A stretch of DNA of 64,000 nucleotides from contig JAEOUN010000055.1 in the NCBI GenBank assembly GCA_016839245.1, forward strand, positions 21,944 through 85,943, read 5' to 3'. Positions 1 to 7,073 of this stretch are shown here, piece after piece. A program made the translations under genes and the position numbers. The notes under the pieces are model-generated. The model was not told the DNA's origin. It saw only the letters and a list, made by a program, of their open reading frames with translations, and did no database searches. Source of the DNA: Candidatus Thorarchaeota archaeon (GTDB lineage: Archaea; Asgardarchaeota; Thorarchaeia; Thorarchaeales; Thorarchaeaceae). Numbering within the stretch: position 1 is the stretch's first letter; every line of letters starts with the position of its first letter.

Positions 1-1
1 G

Positions 2-196
2 ATCAACGGAGAGGAGTGGATCATGTCAAGTGCAAGCAAGAACCTCAAAGAACTCAAGCCTGTTGATGAATATTTCCAGAAACAGGGACAGTTTAAGCAC
101 CTCTTCAAACCCGAATGGGAAGACTTCAGAAAGAGTATCCAGGAGATGGTTACTCATGACTGGGAAGTCTTGAAGAAGAAGTGTGGAGTCGAGTAA
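2..196 (+). CDS. 2-oxoacid (pyruvate):ferredoxin oxidoreductase beta subunit, C-terminal end (partial)
   Basis: The left edge cuts this gene: the frame is open from base 2 and ends with TAA, giving 64 residues. The end carries the pattern PVDEYFQKQGQFKHLF followed by a helical tail ending KKKCGVE. This matches what I remember of the C-terminus of the beta (thiamine-binding) subunit of archaeal pyruvate:ferredoxin oxidoreductases, where a PVEEYL..QGRF.HL motif precedes the last helix. The thiamine-binding core lies outside the window. An internal ATG at 23 could open a 57-residue ORF, but uninterrupted upstream coding makes a truncated longer gene more likely. A strong terminator follows directly. 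The exact 2-oxoacid substrate cannot be told from this piece. Confidence 0.62.
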   Translation: MNGEEWIMSSASKNLKELKPVDEYFQKQGQFKHLFKPEWEDFRKSIQEMVTHDWEVLKKKCGVE

Positions 197-204
197 GTTT
201 AGTT

Positions 205-244
205 GACTGGAACTCTTCAGTTCCAGTCGTTTCATTTTTTTTTT
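205..244 (+). terminator. Hairpin plus T-tract terminator after the porB-like gene
   Basis: A perfect 10-bp stem (GACTGGAACT, 205-214, with its complement at 219-228) encloses a CTTC loop, and ten T residues follow at 235-244. It lies 8 bases after the stop of the oxidoreductase gene and before the convergent membrane-protein gene. Confidence 0.75.
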
Positions 245-259
245 GTGTAACAATATATG

Positions 260-1024
260 TTATGATGAGTATTCTGAAGTGTCATATTCCATAAGTTGAT
301 CAGAAGTGACATCTGGAATTCTTTCAGAAAATTGATCTATTAGCGATGATAACATCTTAGGAATCCGCTTAGACATCATATGGTAGTAGTTCTCGACTTC
401 ATGTACTTCATGCTCAGGAAATACAGATTTTAATAATTCTTCGACCTCAGTTTTCAGATTAGACAAGATTCTTTTGTATTTTCGCTGAAACATGATAAGT
501 GGCACAGCAAAAGGAAGAAAGGGAATAACAAGGATGAGTAATATTGGAAAAAGAATTGAGTAATTCCTACCAATAATCAATGCCAATTCTACATTCCCAA
601 ATAACAGTGCAAGCGTTGCAGATATCATTACCATGATGAGAAAAACCATAATGATGATCATTGCCATTCCCAGAAGGAAGGTAGGTATTGCCAGTCGTCC
701 AACTAATTTACGTTTTGAGAGATACGGAATGATGGAGCCGCCAATGAAAGGTAGCCCATCATCACTCGTGCAGGAACAATAGACAATTCCACAATCATTC
801 TTTACGTGAAATCTTGAGCTTTCATCGCACAGGGATGCGGCTAGATGATATTCATTATCAATCAACAGTCTCGCGATATCATCAAGGTAATCAGTGGTGT
901 GTGTTGCAATAAACAGGAAACCAGATCCAGTGTCGGGGGGCGAGATGAACCACAACTCAGGAAATGGTAAAGATGACATAATATGCCTTTGATTTTCCAT
1001 TCTTTTTAATTCTAGTAATGACAC
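260..1024 (-). CDS. Unrecognised membrane protein with two central transmembrane segments
   Basis: I do not recognise the family. The 254-residue product has an N-terminal soluble part (about residues 1-105) with several cysteines (NDCGIVYCSC near 75-85), a strongly hydrophobic centre with about two membrane spans (roughly 110-140 and 150-178), and a charged C-terminal helical tail ending in acidic residues. The listed start is GTG; the ATG at codon 9 or 16 is equally possible, and no clear ribosome site decides between them. The gene begins 5 bases after the thyX stop on the same strand, so the two are probably co-transcribed. Confidence 0.6.
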   Translation of the reverse strand: MSLLELKRMENQRHIMSSLPFPELWFISPPDTGSGFLFIATHTTDYLDDIARLLIDNEYHLAASLCDESSRFHVKNDCGIVYCSCTSDDGLPFIGGSIIPYLSKRKLVGRLAIPTFLLGMAMIIIMVFLIMVMISATLALLFGNVELALIIGRNYSILFPILLILVIPFLPFAVPLIMFQRKYKRILSNLKTEVEELLKSVFPEHEVHEVENYYHMMSKRIPKMLSSLIDQFSERIPDVTSDQLMEYDTSEYSS

Positions 1025-1029
1025 ACGAA

Positions 1030-1749
1030 TTATTCAAAACCAATATCATCAAAGAGGAATGAAAGCCCTTCCTCTTCTATCAGATGATACATCTTCTTGG
1101 CAACAGCACGGATCTCGAAATCAGCCTCGTGTTTCGCTCGGAGGCTGAAGAAGTTACGGAGCGAGCGTGCATTAATTGTCATAATCATATCAGTACGTGC
1201 ATCCTGAGTAAGTCGTCGACGAGCCACATCAACATCATAGCCTTTCTCTAGCCATTTGTTGTATATATCAATAGTGAGTTGGATGTCCTTTAGCCAATCA
1301 GCAAGGTCTTCCTCTCTAATCTGAGGAGGCACTACAAAATCATCAGTAGATAGGTCTCGTTTCTTTCGCAGGCTCATCTGTGTGTAGGATGCCATCCTAT
1401 GACGTACTTGTTGATGTGATGCAACTCTTGACATGCTTAGCCAGAATTGAAAGACAATATGCTCCAAGACACTCTCATGCCCAAGTTGTATCATCTTGGC
1501 TAGAAATTCCTTTGCACGTTCTAGACTGAGATCCGAGATGAATTCGTGATATGCTTCATCTTTTCGAGAAACCATTCCAGCGGCAGCGGCATCAATTATC
1601 ATCTGAGCAGTCGGAATACCAGATTTTGTCCATGTGACTTGGACATTAATTTCGCTTTCATGTGAAGGCATTCTTGGCCACTGATTTGCCACCTTATTAA
1701 GGAATTTGCCCATTGGTTGAAGGGAATTTGACATTGAAGAGCAGATCAT
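1030..1749 (-). CDS. thyX: Flavin-dependent thymidylate synthase ThyX
   Basis: ThyX makes dTMP from dUMP, using methylene-tetrahydrofolate as carbon donor and reduced FAD as hydride carrier. The family signature RHRxxSxxxxSxR is intact at residues 116-128 (RHRMASYTQMSLR). Before it lies the conserved region around GHESVLEHIVF (90-100), and after it the segment with RRLTQDARTD and the helix containing NARSLRNFFSLR. At 239 residues the length suits the family. ATG codons at 1749, 1734 and 1713 could each start the protein, and no strong ribosome site distinguishes them. It is followed within 5 bases by the membrane-protein gene downstream. No ThyA-type gene is present in the window. Confidence 0.95.
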   Translation of the reverse strand: MICSSMSNSLQPMGKFLNKVANQWPRMPSHESEINVQVTWTKSGIPTAQMIIDAAAAGMVSRKDEAYHEFISDLSLERAKEFLAKMIQLGHESVLEHIVFQFWLSMSRVASHQQVRHRMASYTQMSLRKKRDLSTDDFVVPPQIREEDLADWLKDIQLTIDIYNKWLEKGYDVDVARRRLTQDARTDMIMTINARSLRNFFSLRAKHEADFEIRAVAKKMYHLIEEEGLSFLFDDIGFE

Positions 1750-1772
1750 TGTTTGGTCGGGATAAATCGATA

Positions 1773-2708
1773 TCAGTTATTCCCAACACTGACTTCAGGA
1801 TAGAACACTGCTTCCTTCAATCTCACAAGTGCGTAACTCGTCTTTGTTCGACCAGTATAAACTAACTGAGGGTATTCTCTGACCAGATAGAAGCGAAGGG
1901 GATTGGAATAGTCGCTCTGTAAGAGTGTGAATATTTCATTCAATGTTTCTTCAAGCTTTTGCATTTTTGAAGTGTTCAAGTCTACTGTCTTTTTCAAGAC
2001 TGGAATTCGCACATAGATGTATACACTTTGAAAAATACAGTATAGTGTGACTAAGAATAAATAGAATAGAGTAATTCCAAGAAAGGCAATGATAGCTGAT
2101 TCTGAGGTTAAAGCGCTATAGGTACCAAAACCTATACCGAGTGATAATACAATTGCAGATATGACTAGAAGAATCATTCTTCTCTTGAGCCATTTTGAAT
2201 GTCTTTGAGTATCAATAATAAAATCCAAAGGCCAAGTAATGATGTCAGACGTCTGTTTGATGAAGTTTACAACTTCATCGAACGCCAGACTTTTCTCACT
2301 TGAAGAGAGGCTTGATGCCTCATGATAGGGAGCAGGCGATTCCAGTTCATCAGGTTGCACTATAATTGAGTCAAGATACATTATTGTCTTGGAGATAGTA
2401 GTACGAGATAATCCCCTAAATCCGCACTCTCTTATCTTTTTTCTAATTTTAGCGAAACCTATCAGACATAAAGCGATTCCAGAAAGAACCAAAAATAATC
2501 CAATATATTTGACCAAGCTTGCGGTAGAATATGAGATAACAAAGAGAGTGACTCCGCTTGATACTGATAAAAGACCTGCAGCCAACTCTGTGGAATAAGG
2601 TAGATCCTCTGGATAAGAAATGCGATTTTCATTTTTCGATAGGTATTTTTCAAACTCTGGAAAACGACTGTCCCCGTCCACCATTCTAATCGTTCTTTTC
2701 TTAATCAA
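1773..2708 (-). CDS. Unrecognised four-span membrane protein
   Basis: A 311-residue protein of unknown family. It has two pairs of predicted membrane spans: about residues 45-90 (two spans separated by a short loop around YSTASLVKY) and about 176-232 (two spans). Basic clusters KIRKKIRE and KWLKRRM flank the pairs. A roughly 85-residue hydrophilic domain separates the pairs, and a soluble C-terminal domain of about 75 residues begins with a coiled-coil-like helix (NTSKMQKLEETLNEIF). Start choice is uncertain: TTG at 2708 or the ATG at codon 9 (2684). It lies 23 bases upstream of thyX on the same strand, and divergently from the phosphodiesterase gene. Confidence 0.6.
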   Translation of the reverse strand: MIKKRTIRMVDGDSRFPEFEKYLSKNENRISYPEDLPYSTELAAGLLSVSSGVTLFVISYSTASLVKYIGLFLVLSGIALCLIGFAKIRKKIRECGFRGLSRTTISKTIMYLDSIIVQPDELESPAPYHEASSLSSSEKSLAFDEVVNFIKQTSDIITWPLDFIIDTQRHSKWLKRRMILLVISAIVLSLGIGFGTYSALTSESAIIAFLGITLFYLFLVTLYCIFQSVYIYVRIPVLKKTVDLNTSKMQKLEETLNEIFTLLQSDYSNPLRFYLVREYPQLVYTGRTKTSYALVRLKEAVFYPEVSVGNN

Positions 2709-2774
2709 TGCTTCTCATAAACAATTCTAGTCGACAACAAAGAACTTATTCAGCGGCATGCTAGGCATGTCACA

Positions 2775-3587
2775 ATGACAGATAGACTGCTCTCTTATAT
2801 TGGTCATCCTCTGATTATGGCTCACAGAGGTGAATCAGGGAATATTCCAGAAAATACAATGGCTGCTCTTGAGGCTGCTGTGGGATTAGGAGTAGATATT
2901 ATAGAATCAGATGCACGCTTGACAAAAGATGACCAGATTGTCCTCTTTCATGATGATACTCTAATGAGAACAACAGGGAAAGAAGGAGCTGTACGTGACT
3001 ATACCTTAGAAGAATTATATGAATTTGATCTTGGATATACTTTCACTACAGATGGTGGAGCAACATATCCCTTCAGAGGGAATGGTCTCAGGATTATCAC
3101 CCTACGCGAGGTCTTCGAGAGATTTCCTGAAACTGTTTTTAATTTAGATATCAAAGATACCTTTCCAGCGGCTCCACAGGCACTAGCAGACCTCATCTCA
3201 GATATGGACAGGAAACAATCAGTTATCATAGCTTCATTCACCGATACACAGATTGAGCTGTTCAGAGAAATTCTCCCTGAAGTTCCAACAAGTGCTCATC
3301 CTGGAGAGGTTAAAAAATTCGTATTTTTCTCGAAGTTGGGAATTCCAAGAATCAAGAGAGAGGATATCCATTACAGAGCATTCCAAGTACCTATGAAATC
3401 AGGACCCTTCACTGTCGTCACAAAGAAGTTCATCAGAATGGCACATGACCACGGCGTAGCAGTGCATGTCTGGACCATCAATGATGCACCAACAATGAAC
3501 TACCTCCTCGACCTAGGTGTAGACGGGATATTCACAGACCAGCCAGCTCTCCTGAAATCCATACTTCAACAGCGAGAACTATTATAA
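2775..3587 (+). CDS. Glycerophosphodiester phosphodiesterase (GDPD family)
   Basis: This enzyme hydrolyses glycerophosphodiesters to glycerol-3-phosphate and an alcohol, usually in phospholipid headgroup turnover or salvage. The GDPD pattern is clear: MAHRGESGNIPENT (residues 15-28, with the catalytic HRG), the metal-binding acidic pair in IIESDARLTKD, and the second catalytic His in LFHDDTLMRTT. Near the C-terminus VHVWTINDA and GVDGIFTDQP are typical family motifs. There is no signal peptide or membrane span, so it should act in the cytoplasm. The length of 270 residues is normal. The upstream gene is divergent and no operon partner is evident. Confidence 0.9.
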   Translation: MTDRLLSYIGHPLIMAHRGESGNIPENTMAALEAAVGLGVDIIESDARLTKDDQIVLFHDDTLMRTTGKEGAVRDYTLEELYEFDLGYTFTTDGGATYPFRGNGLRIITLREVFERFPETVFNLDIKDTFPAAPQALADLISDMDRKQSVIIASFTDTQIELFREILPEVPTSAHPGEVKKFVFFSKLGIPRIKREDIHYRAFQVPMKSGPFTVVTKKFIRMAHDHGVAVHVWTINDAPTMNYLLDLGVDGIFTDQPALLKSILQQRELL

Positions 3588-3669
3588 TAGCACCTATCGC
3601 GAACTCATATACTAGAATATGACTAACCGAAATAGCTTAATATGCATCGACCGGAAGGTGAAAATTAAC

Positions 3670-3707
3670 AGTCCAAGCCGGACTACTTGTAGTTGGGACC
3701 GTGGACT
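3670..3707 (+). other. Possible folded RNA leader upstream of the four-cysteine ORF
   Basis: AGTCC at 3670-3674 can pair with GGACT at 3680-3684 (5-nt loop) or with a second GGACT at 3703-3707. ACTAC/GTAGT (3682-3693) can form a competing hairpin. Two mutually exclusive pairings upstream of a small ORF could form a switch-like leader. I recognise no known riboswitch class, and the stems are short, so this is tentative. Confidence 0.25.
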
Positions 3708-3734
3708 AGTAAGACCGATTGGAAGAATGAATCA

Positions 3735-3872
3735 ATGACCTGTTCAGAATATAATGCGGCCGAGGGTAAGTGCGGTGTTGACGGATTCAAGTTCTATACG
3801 GGCATGAATAAACCTTGCGAAACTCCTGGTATAACCAAAGACAAGTGTCCTAGATTTGCCATGCAAGGATAG
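3735..3872 (+). CDS. Small four-cysteine protein, 45 residues
   Basis: A short ORF from ATG at 3735 to TAG, encoding 45 residues. Four cysteines sit at positions 3, 13, 28 and 38, as two loose pairs that could hold a zinc ion or iron-sulfur cluster. Segments such as KPCETPGITKDKCPRF look like a compact metal-binding knuckle. It is flanked by a possible folded leader and a strong terminator, so it probably forms its own transcript. There is no obvious Shine-Dalgarno right before the ATG. I do not recognise the family. It could be a small zinc protein or a chance ORF, but the cysteine pattern and isolated transcription unit favour a real gene. Confidence 0.5.
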   Translation: MTCSEYNAAEGKCGVDGFKFYTGMNKPCETPGITKDKCPRFAMQG

Positions 3873-3908
3873 TCAGCTCAAACGTACTGCTTTTGGAAAC
3901 CAAACAGT

Positions 3909-3945
3909 GGGCTGAGCATGGGGCTCAGTCCCCCTTCAGTTTTTT
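3909..3945 (+). terminator. Hairpin terminator after the four-cysteine ORF
   Basis: GGGCTGAGC (3909-3917) pairs with GCTCAGTCC (3923-3931) in a 9-bp stem with one G-T pair and a 5-base loop. CCCTTCAG and six T residues (3940-3945) follow. Confidence 0.65.
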
Positions 3946-3980
3946 CGAAACATATTCTCAGATTTATCGACATTTTAGGT

Positions 3981-4516
3981 TCAATCAGATTTGAGATCTT
4001 CATCATTAGGTTTTTTATGTCTAAGTCTTGATGATACTCTTGTTCTAAAGGGGACATGAATTACTCGATTATCTGTCGAAGAGTCATCCATTGGCTCATG
4101 CACATATTTGGCAAGGAGTAACATTGCAATCGGGTATAAGGGGATTGGAAGAATATAGGATGCAGTAAATGACCTGTTCATGGCGATCATGGATGAGAGT
4201 GCTATTCCTGCATCAAGCAAAATGATGAGAAGGACTAGGATAGTGAGCTGCTTTCTTGTAGATTTTCCTCTGATGTATCGCAATGCTGCAACACCAAGCC
4301 ATAGAGAGAGCGCCCAGTTGATCAGTGTCCAGGGCGATGTCCAAGCAGCGGCTGCGACTGTAAGTAATGTATAACCATTGAAAACAATTAGACCAGGAAC
4401 GGACCAAGTATATCAGTTATTAGACCAAGAACTGAAAAGATGAGAAGTCCAAGTCTTCTTGCAAGAACAGCGATTCTCGCCTCGTTGTATTCATTGTATG
4501 AATCTTTGATAAGAAT
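3981..4516 (-). pseudogene. Frameshifted multi-span membrane protein gene
   Basis: Two overlapping minus-strand frames look like halves of one membrane protein. The upstream half (4516 down to a TAA at 4388-4390) has no usable start codon but encodes a membrane-like stretch (LARRLGLLIF, VLGLITDILGPFL). The downstream half is open from a TGA at 4413-4415 and continues with LIVFNGYTLLTVAAA, WTLINWALSLWLGVAAL and two more spans, ending in a charged tail. Translating the downstream half only from the TTG at 4283 would start inside a hydrophobic segment. A one-base indel between 4388 and 4412 would join the halves. The upstream half also lacks an ATG in frame, so the 5' end may be damaged too. A sequencing error could explain the indel. 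Confidence 0.55.
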
Positions 4517-4547
4517 TTAGAAATAGCAAAGTGATAGAAAAGAAGGT

Positions 4548-4569
4548 GGACCGGAGTCGCCTCCGGTCC
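4548..4569 (-). terminator. Hairpin terminator of the GTPase operon
   Basis: A perfect 9-bp stem GGACCGGAG/CTCCGGTCC with a 4-base loop lies 44 bases past the GTPase stop. Reading the minus strand, a pyrimidine-rich tract ACCTTCTTTTC follows the stem. Confidence 0.65.
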
Positions 4570-4612
4570 GGGTATTCATTGCTCCGTGGGCACGAAGAAT
4601 GAAGCGTAAAGG

Positions 4613-5128
4613 CTACTGATTTAGTAGCGAACGGGTCACTCTTTCAAACATCTCAGAGACACCCGCACCAGTCTTGGCTGAGACCTCCATGAATGGAGCA
4701 TCATACTGCTGTGCAAAGGCAGCACCGTCCTCATAGGATACACCAAAGCCATTATGCCGCTCATCAACCTTGTTTGCAACGAGGAAGAATCTACAGTCAG
4801 GAACATTCTCTTTCACTCTCCCAATCCATTCACGTAGGCGGTCTAGTGAGAAGAATCGTGTGGAATCATAGACAGCAATTGCAGCACGAGCACCTCTAAA
4901 GTAGTCACTCACGACGTCACGGAACCGGGGTTGCCCACCCATGTCCCACAACATTAGAGTCACATTTTGGTCGTCCACCGATACTTTCTTTGAGGCAAAG
5001 TTTACACCGATGGTCATCTTCATATCTTGATCAAAGCGGTCCTCCGCAAATCGGATCGTGAGACTGGTCTTCCCTACGCCACCTTCACCGATGAGAATGG
5101 TCTTGAAGATTGGAACTCTTTGAGCCAT
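4613..5128 (-). CDS. Small Ras/Rab-type GTPase
   Basis: A 171-residue single-domain GTPase. G1 is GEGGVGKTS (14-22). The switch I threonine is T39 in MTIGVNF. G3 is WDMGGQ (61-66), keeping the catalytic glutamine at the Rab/Ras position. G4 is NKVD, and G5 is EVSAKTG. The protein ends ...RSLLNQ with no C-terminal cysteine, so prenylation of the eukaryotic kind is not possible, and any membrane link must come through partners. Family knowledge: such eukaryote-like GTPases are expanded in Asgard archaea, where their roles are mostly unknown. It is the last gene of a three-gene operon, starting 6 bases after the preceding stop, with GGGTGA upstream as ribosome site. Confidence 0.93.
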   Translation of the reverse strand: MAQRVPIFKTILIGEGGVGKTSLTIRFAEDRFDQDMKMTIGVNFASKKVSVDDQNVTLMLWDMGGQPRFRDVVSDYFRGARAAIAVYDSTRFFSLDRLREWIGRVKENVPDCRFFLVANKVDERHNGFGVSYEDGAAFAQQYDAPFMEVSAKTGAGVSEMFERVTRSLLNQ

Positions 5129-5134
5129 GATCTA

Positions 5135-5371
5135 TCACCCGTGTAAGATGGTGCTGGTTGATACTACCCATGAGATACACTCAAGGGATTTTCCGACTTC
5201 GGAAAGTTGTCGTATTTGTTCATTCAGACAGCGTCTCGAGATTCTCGGAGAATATATTGGTATATCCGGCAAGAATCCTCGGCACAGATTCGCATCCAAC
5301 TGGAACGCTCCAGCAGGTACAACAGCTAATGCTTCGTCTTGTTCGTTTACAATGTTTATACTCTGAATCAT
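5135..5371 (-). CDS. Small unrecognised protein encoded beside the GTPase
   Basis: A 78-residue protein starting at ATG 5371, preceded by TAGGGGGAAAA as a convincing ribosome site. It lies between two co-directional genes, with an 11-base gap upstream and 6 bases to the GTPase. It has no membrane span and holds three cysteines scattered through the chain (LCRGF, RRCLNE, LECISW). The pattern (a beta-strand-like start MIQSINIVNEQDEA, a loop, then an amphipathic helix) could suit a small regulatory or adaptor domain, but I do not recognise it. Operon position suggests it works with the GTPase. Antisense ORFs in the same region lack a comparable ribosome site. Confidence 0.6.
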   Translation of the reverse strand: MIQSINIVNEQDEALAVVPAGAFQLDANLCRGFLPDIPIYSPRISRRCLNEQIRQLSEVGKSLECISWVVSTSTILHG

Positions 5372-5382
5372 CAATTTTCCCC

Positions 5383-5655
5383 CTAGTAATTGTCGAAACT
5401 TTTTTGGACCTTGTTGACTGAATTCCTTTCAGATTCAGTAGAGATAACAGGTTCCGCCACATTATAATCTAGCACAGCATAATGCTTGCAGACAAGATGC
5501 ACAAATTTGTGCCCATCATTACAATTAGCTGGTACCAGGATAGGAACTTTCTTTATGTTGTCTATTGATTCGTCTTGACAGAATATTCCTTTAATTGACC
5601 CCATATGCATTGCACAGGGGACAGAATTTAACGTCTTCTTGCCCACGGTAGTCAC
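5383..5655 (-). CDS. Small Cys/His-containing protein, first gene of the GTPase operon
   Basis: A protein of up to 90 residues. It contains the segment VPILVPANCNDGHKFVHLVC, which resembles a short Cys/His-containing beta module (C-x-x-GH-x-V pattern followed by VLDYN) that I associate with small archaeal proteins near GTPases; I cannot name the family. Four cysteines plus several histidines could bind a metal. The first in-frame GTG is at 5655, but a GTG three codons later (5646) is better placed after AGGTGA and is the likelier start. The C-terminal 25 residues are polar and probably flexible. It is followed after 11 bases by the next small gene. Confidence 0.55.
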   Translation of the reverse strand: MTTVGKKTLNSVPCAMHMGSIKGIFCQDESIDNIKKVPILVPANCNDGHKFVHLVCKHYAVLDYNVAEPVISTESERNSVNKVQKSFDNY

Positions 5656-5880
5656 CTCTGTGCAGAGATTGCATTTCTACAATATCTTGCAGTGCTTATT
5701 TCCATGTTATTAATAGGAAATAATATGAAGTATTCGCTGTAACGTACTTATTAAGTAATTTCGTGTATATTATTCTGATAGTTATAAGAAAAAATAGATA
5801 ATTTAAACAGGTCTGAAGAAAAAGAGCAAGAGTTATGTACCACTTTCCTTGAGGAGGAATTGTATCTGGTGGTGTATTGA

Positions 5881-6147
5881 TTGGTCAAAGCATATATTTT
5901 GATCAAAGCAGCTGTGGGAAAAGAAGACGAGGTTCTGAAAGATGTTCTGGCGCTTTCAGTGACGGATGAGGCACACAAGGTCTTCGGTCCGTATGACATA
6001 GTTGCAGAGGTGCGCGGTCGCGACATGGAAACGCTTGTTGAGATAATTACAGTAAAAGTTCGTAGAATAAAAGGCATCGAGGATACGCAGTCAATACTTG
6101 TAATTGATACTGAGATAGATATGAGTAGTACAAGTTTTTCAACATAG
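5881..6147 (+). CDS. Stand-alone Lrp/AsnC ligand-binding (RAM) domain protein
   Basis: This 88-residue protein matches only the ligand-sensing, ACT-like half of Lrp/AsnC regulators. MVKAYILIKAAVGKEDEVL forms the first strand and helix, FGPYDIVAEVRGRD the glycine-rich loop and strand, and IKGIEDTQSILVID the last strand. There is no DNA-binding helix-turn-helix. Such single-domain members form dimers or decamers and are thought to sense amino acids. The start is TTG, immediately preceded in frame by TGA, so no longer N-terminus is possible. A strong AGGAGG lies too far upstream and may serve a six-codon mini-ORF (TTG to TGA) ending right at this start, which hints at coupled reinitiation. Confidence 0.85.
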   Translation: MVKAYILIKAAVGKEDEVLKDVLALSVTDEAHKVFGPYDIVAEVRGRDMETLVEIITVKVRRIKGIEDTQSILVIDTEIDMSSTSFST

Positions 6148-6262
6148 AATTTCTCAACCATGCAAATGGAAGGAAAATCATCCATCCAAGAATTTCTTTT
6201 AAACAATCATCGGAAGATGTTTTTGTGGGACTAATATATATTCAAGGAGGCCCAATTCCATA

Positions 6263-7045
6263 ATGAAGCAGCTATCTAGGAAAGCATTCATGTTGATGCT
6301 GAAAGATGATTCTGGAGAGGTCGGACCAATTCCACTTGATATATCACAAGTGAATAGTGATAATGCAATTATTGTATTGGACGAATACAATGATACATGC
6401 TGGGTATGGATTGGTCGTAATGTTAGTATGCCAACAAGAATGCATACACTCCGTATGGGAAGAGGAATTCAAAAATCGGGATTCAAAATTGGAGTAACAA
6501 CCATCGGTCTCGCAACATCAAAGCTCGTTGAGATGATGGAGAAAGATGACACAGACTCTGAAATAGCCTCCGCTATTATGGCATTCAAAGATGTTCTAAA
6601 TGCAAAATGGAGTTTTGATGACAAGGTGTTAGCCTTCAAGAGAGAGACATCTCTGCACGAAGAGCCAATACCCGGAGCACCCACCAAGAAATATGTTACA
6701 GAACCAGAACCAGCTATTGTTGCAAAAACAATCGAAGAGCCAATTAGTATACCGCCAAAAGCACAACCATCATCAACTATCTCTATGGCACCAACAGTGA
6801 CCCTAGCTGAAAGGAAAGCAGCATATCTCATGTTGTCAATCATGAAGCATGCAGACATTGTGTATAGCGAGAAGATAGAAAAAGCAGGTGCGCAAGGATA
6901 CAAGATAGAGGTTCCAGGAGTCTTGGTTGTTGAGGCAATGCTGAAGGGCAATGATCTAAGTGTTTCACCAGGCGATTTTGGTGGATCTGAAGAAGCTCAA
7001 AAAATCAAGTCAGAATTCTTAGATCTAATAAAGACAGTAAAGTAA
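6263..7045 (+). CDS. Gelsolin-fold protein with linker and C-terminal helical domain
   Basis: The N-terminal 110 residues match the gelsolin/villin/Sec23 fold. NAIIVLDEYNDTCWVWIGRN corresponds to the core 'D-x-x-x-x-v-y-v-W-x-G' strand pair, and the next helix (TRMHTLRMGRGIQ) to the conserved long helix. A Pro/Glu-rich linker (about 132-185: PIPGAPTK, PEPAIVAK, PPKAQPSS) leads to a C-terminal domain of about 75 residues of unknown family (LAERKAAYLMLSIMKHAD to the end). In eukaryotes gelsolin domains bind and sever actin, and gelsolin-like proteins of Asgard archaea have been shown to affect actin. Here the domain is single. No actin gene lies in the window. AAGGAGG lies 12 bases upstream of the ATG. 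Confidence 0.78.
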   Translation: MKQLSRKAFMLMLKDDSGEVGPIPLDISQVNSDNAIIVLDEYNDTCWVWIGRNVSMPTRMHTLRMGRGIQKSGFKIGVTTIGLATSKLVEMMEKDDTDSEIASAIMAFKDVLNAKWSFDDKVLAFKRETSLHEEPIPGAPTKKYVTEPEPAIVAKTIEEPISIPPKAQPSSTISMAPTVTLAERKAAYLMLSIMKHADIVYSEKIEKAGAQGYKIEVPGVLVVEAMLKGNDLSVSPGDFGGSEEAQKIKSEFLDLIKTVK

Positions 7046-7073
7046 AGATTTCCTCCAATGCTGCAGGGGATGC

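Noticed and set aside
3600..3734. Possible tRNA or C/D box RNA upstream of the four-cysteine ORF
   Set aside because: No T-loop sequence, no acceptor pairing and no C or D box; only short competing hairpins are visible.
4213..4407. Minus-strand 64-codon ORF overlapping the frameshifted membrane gene
   Set aside because: Third frame, Cys/Trp-rich nonsense; the two hydrophobic frames explain the region better.
5127..5421. Plus-strand ORFs over the small GTPase-partner genes
   Set aside because: The minus-strand genes have good ribosome sites and operon spacing; the plus-strand ORFs have neither.
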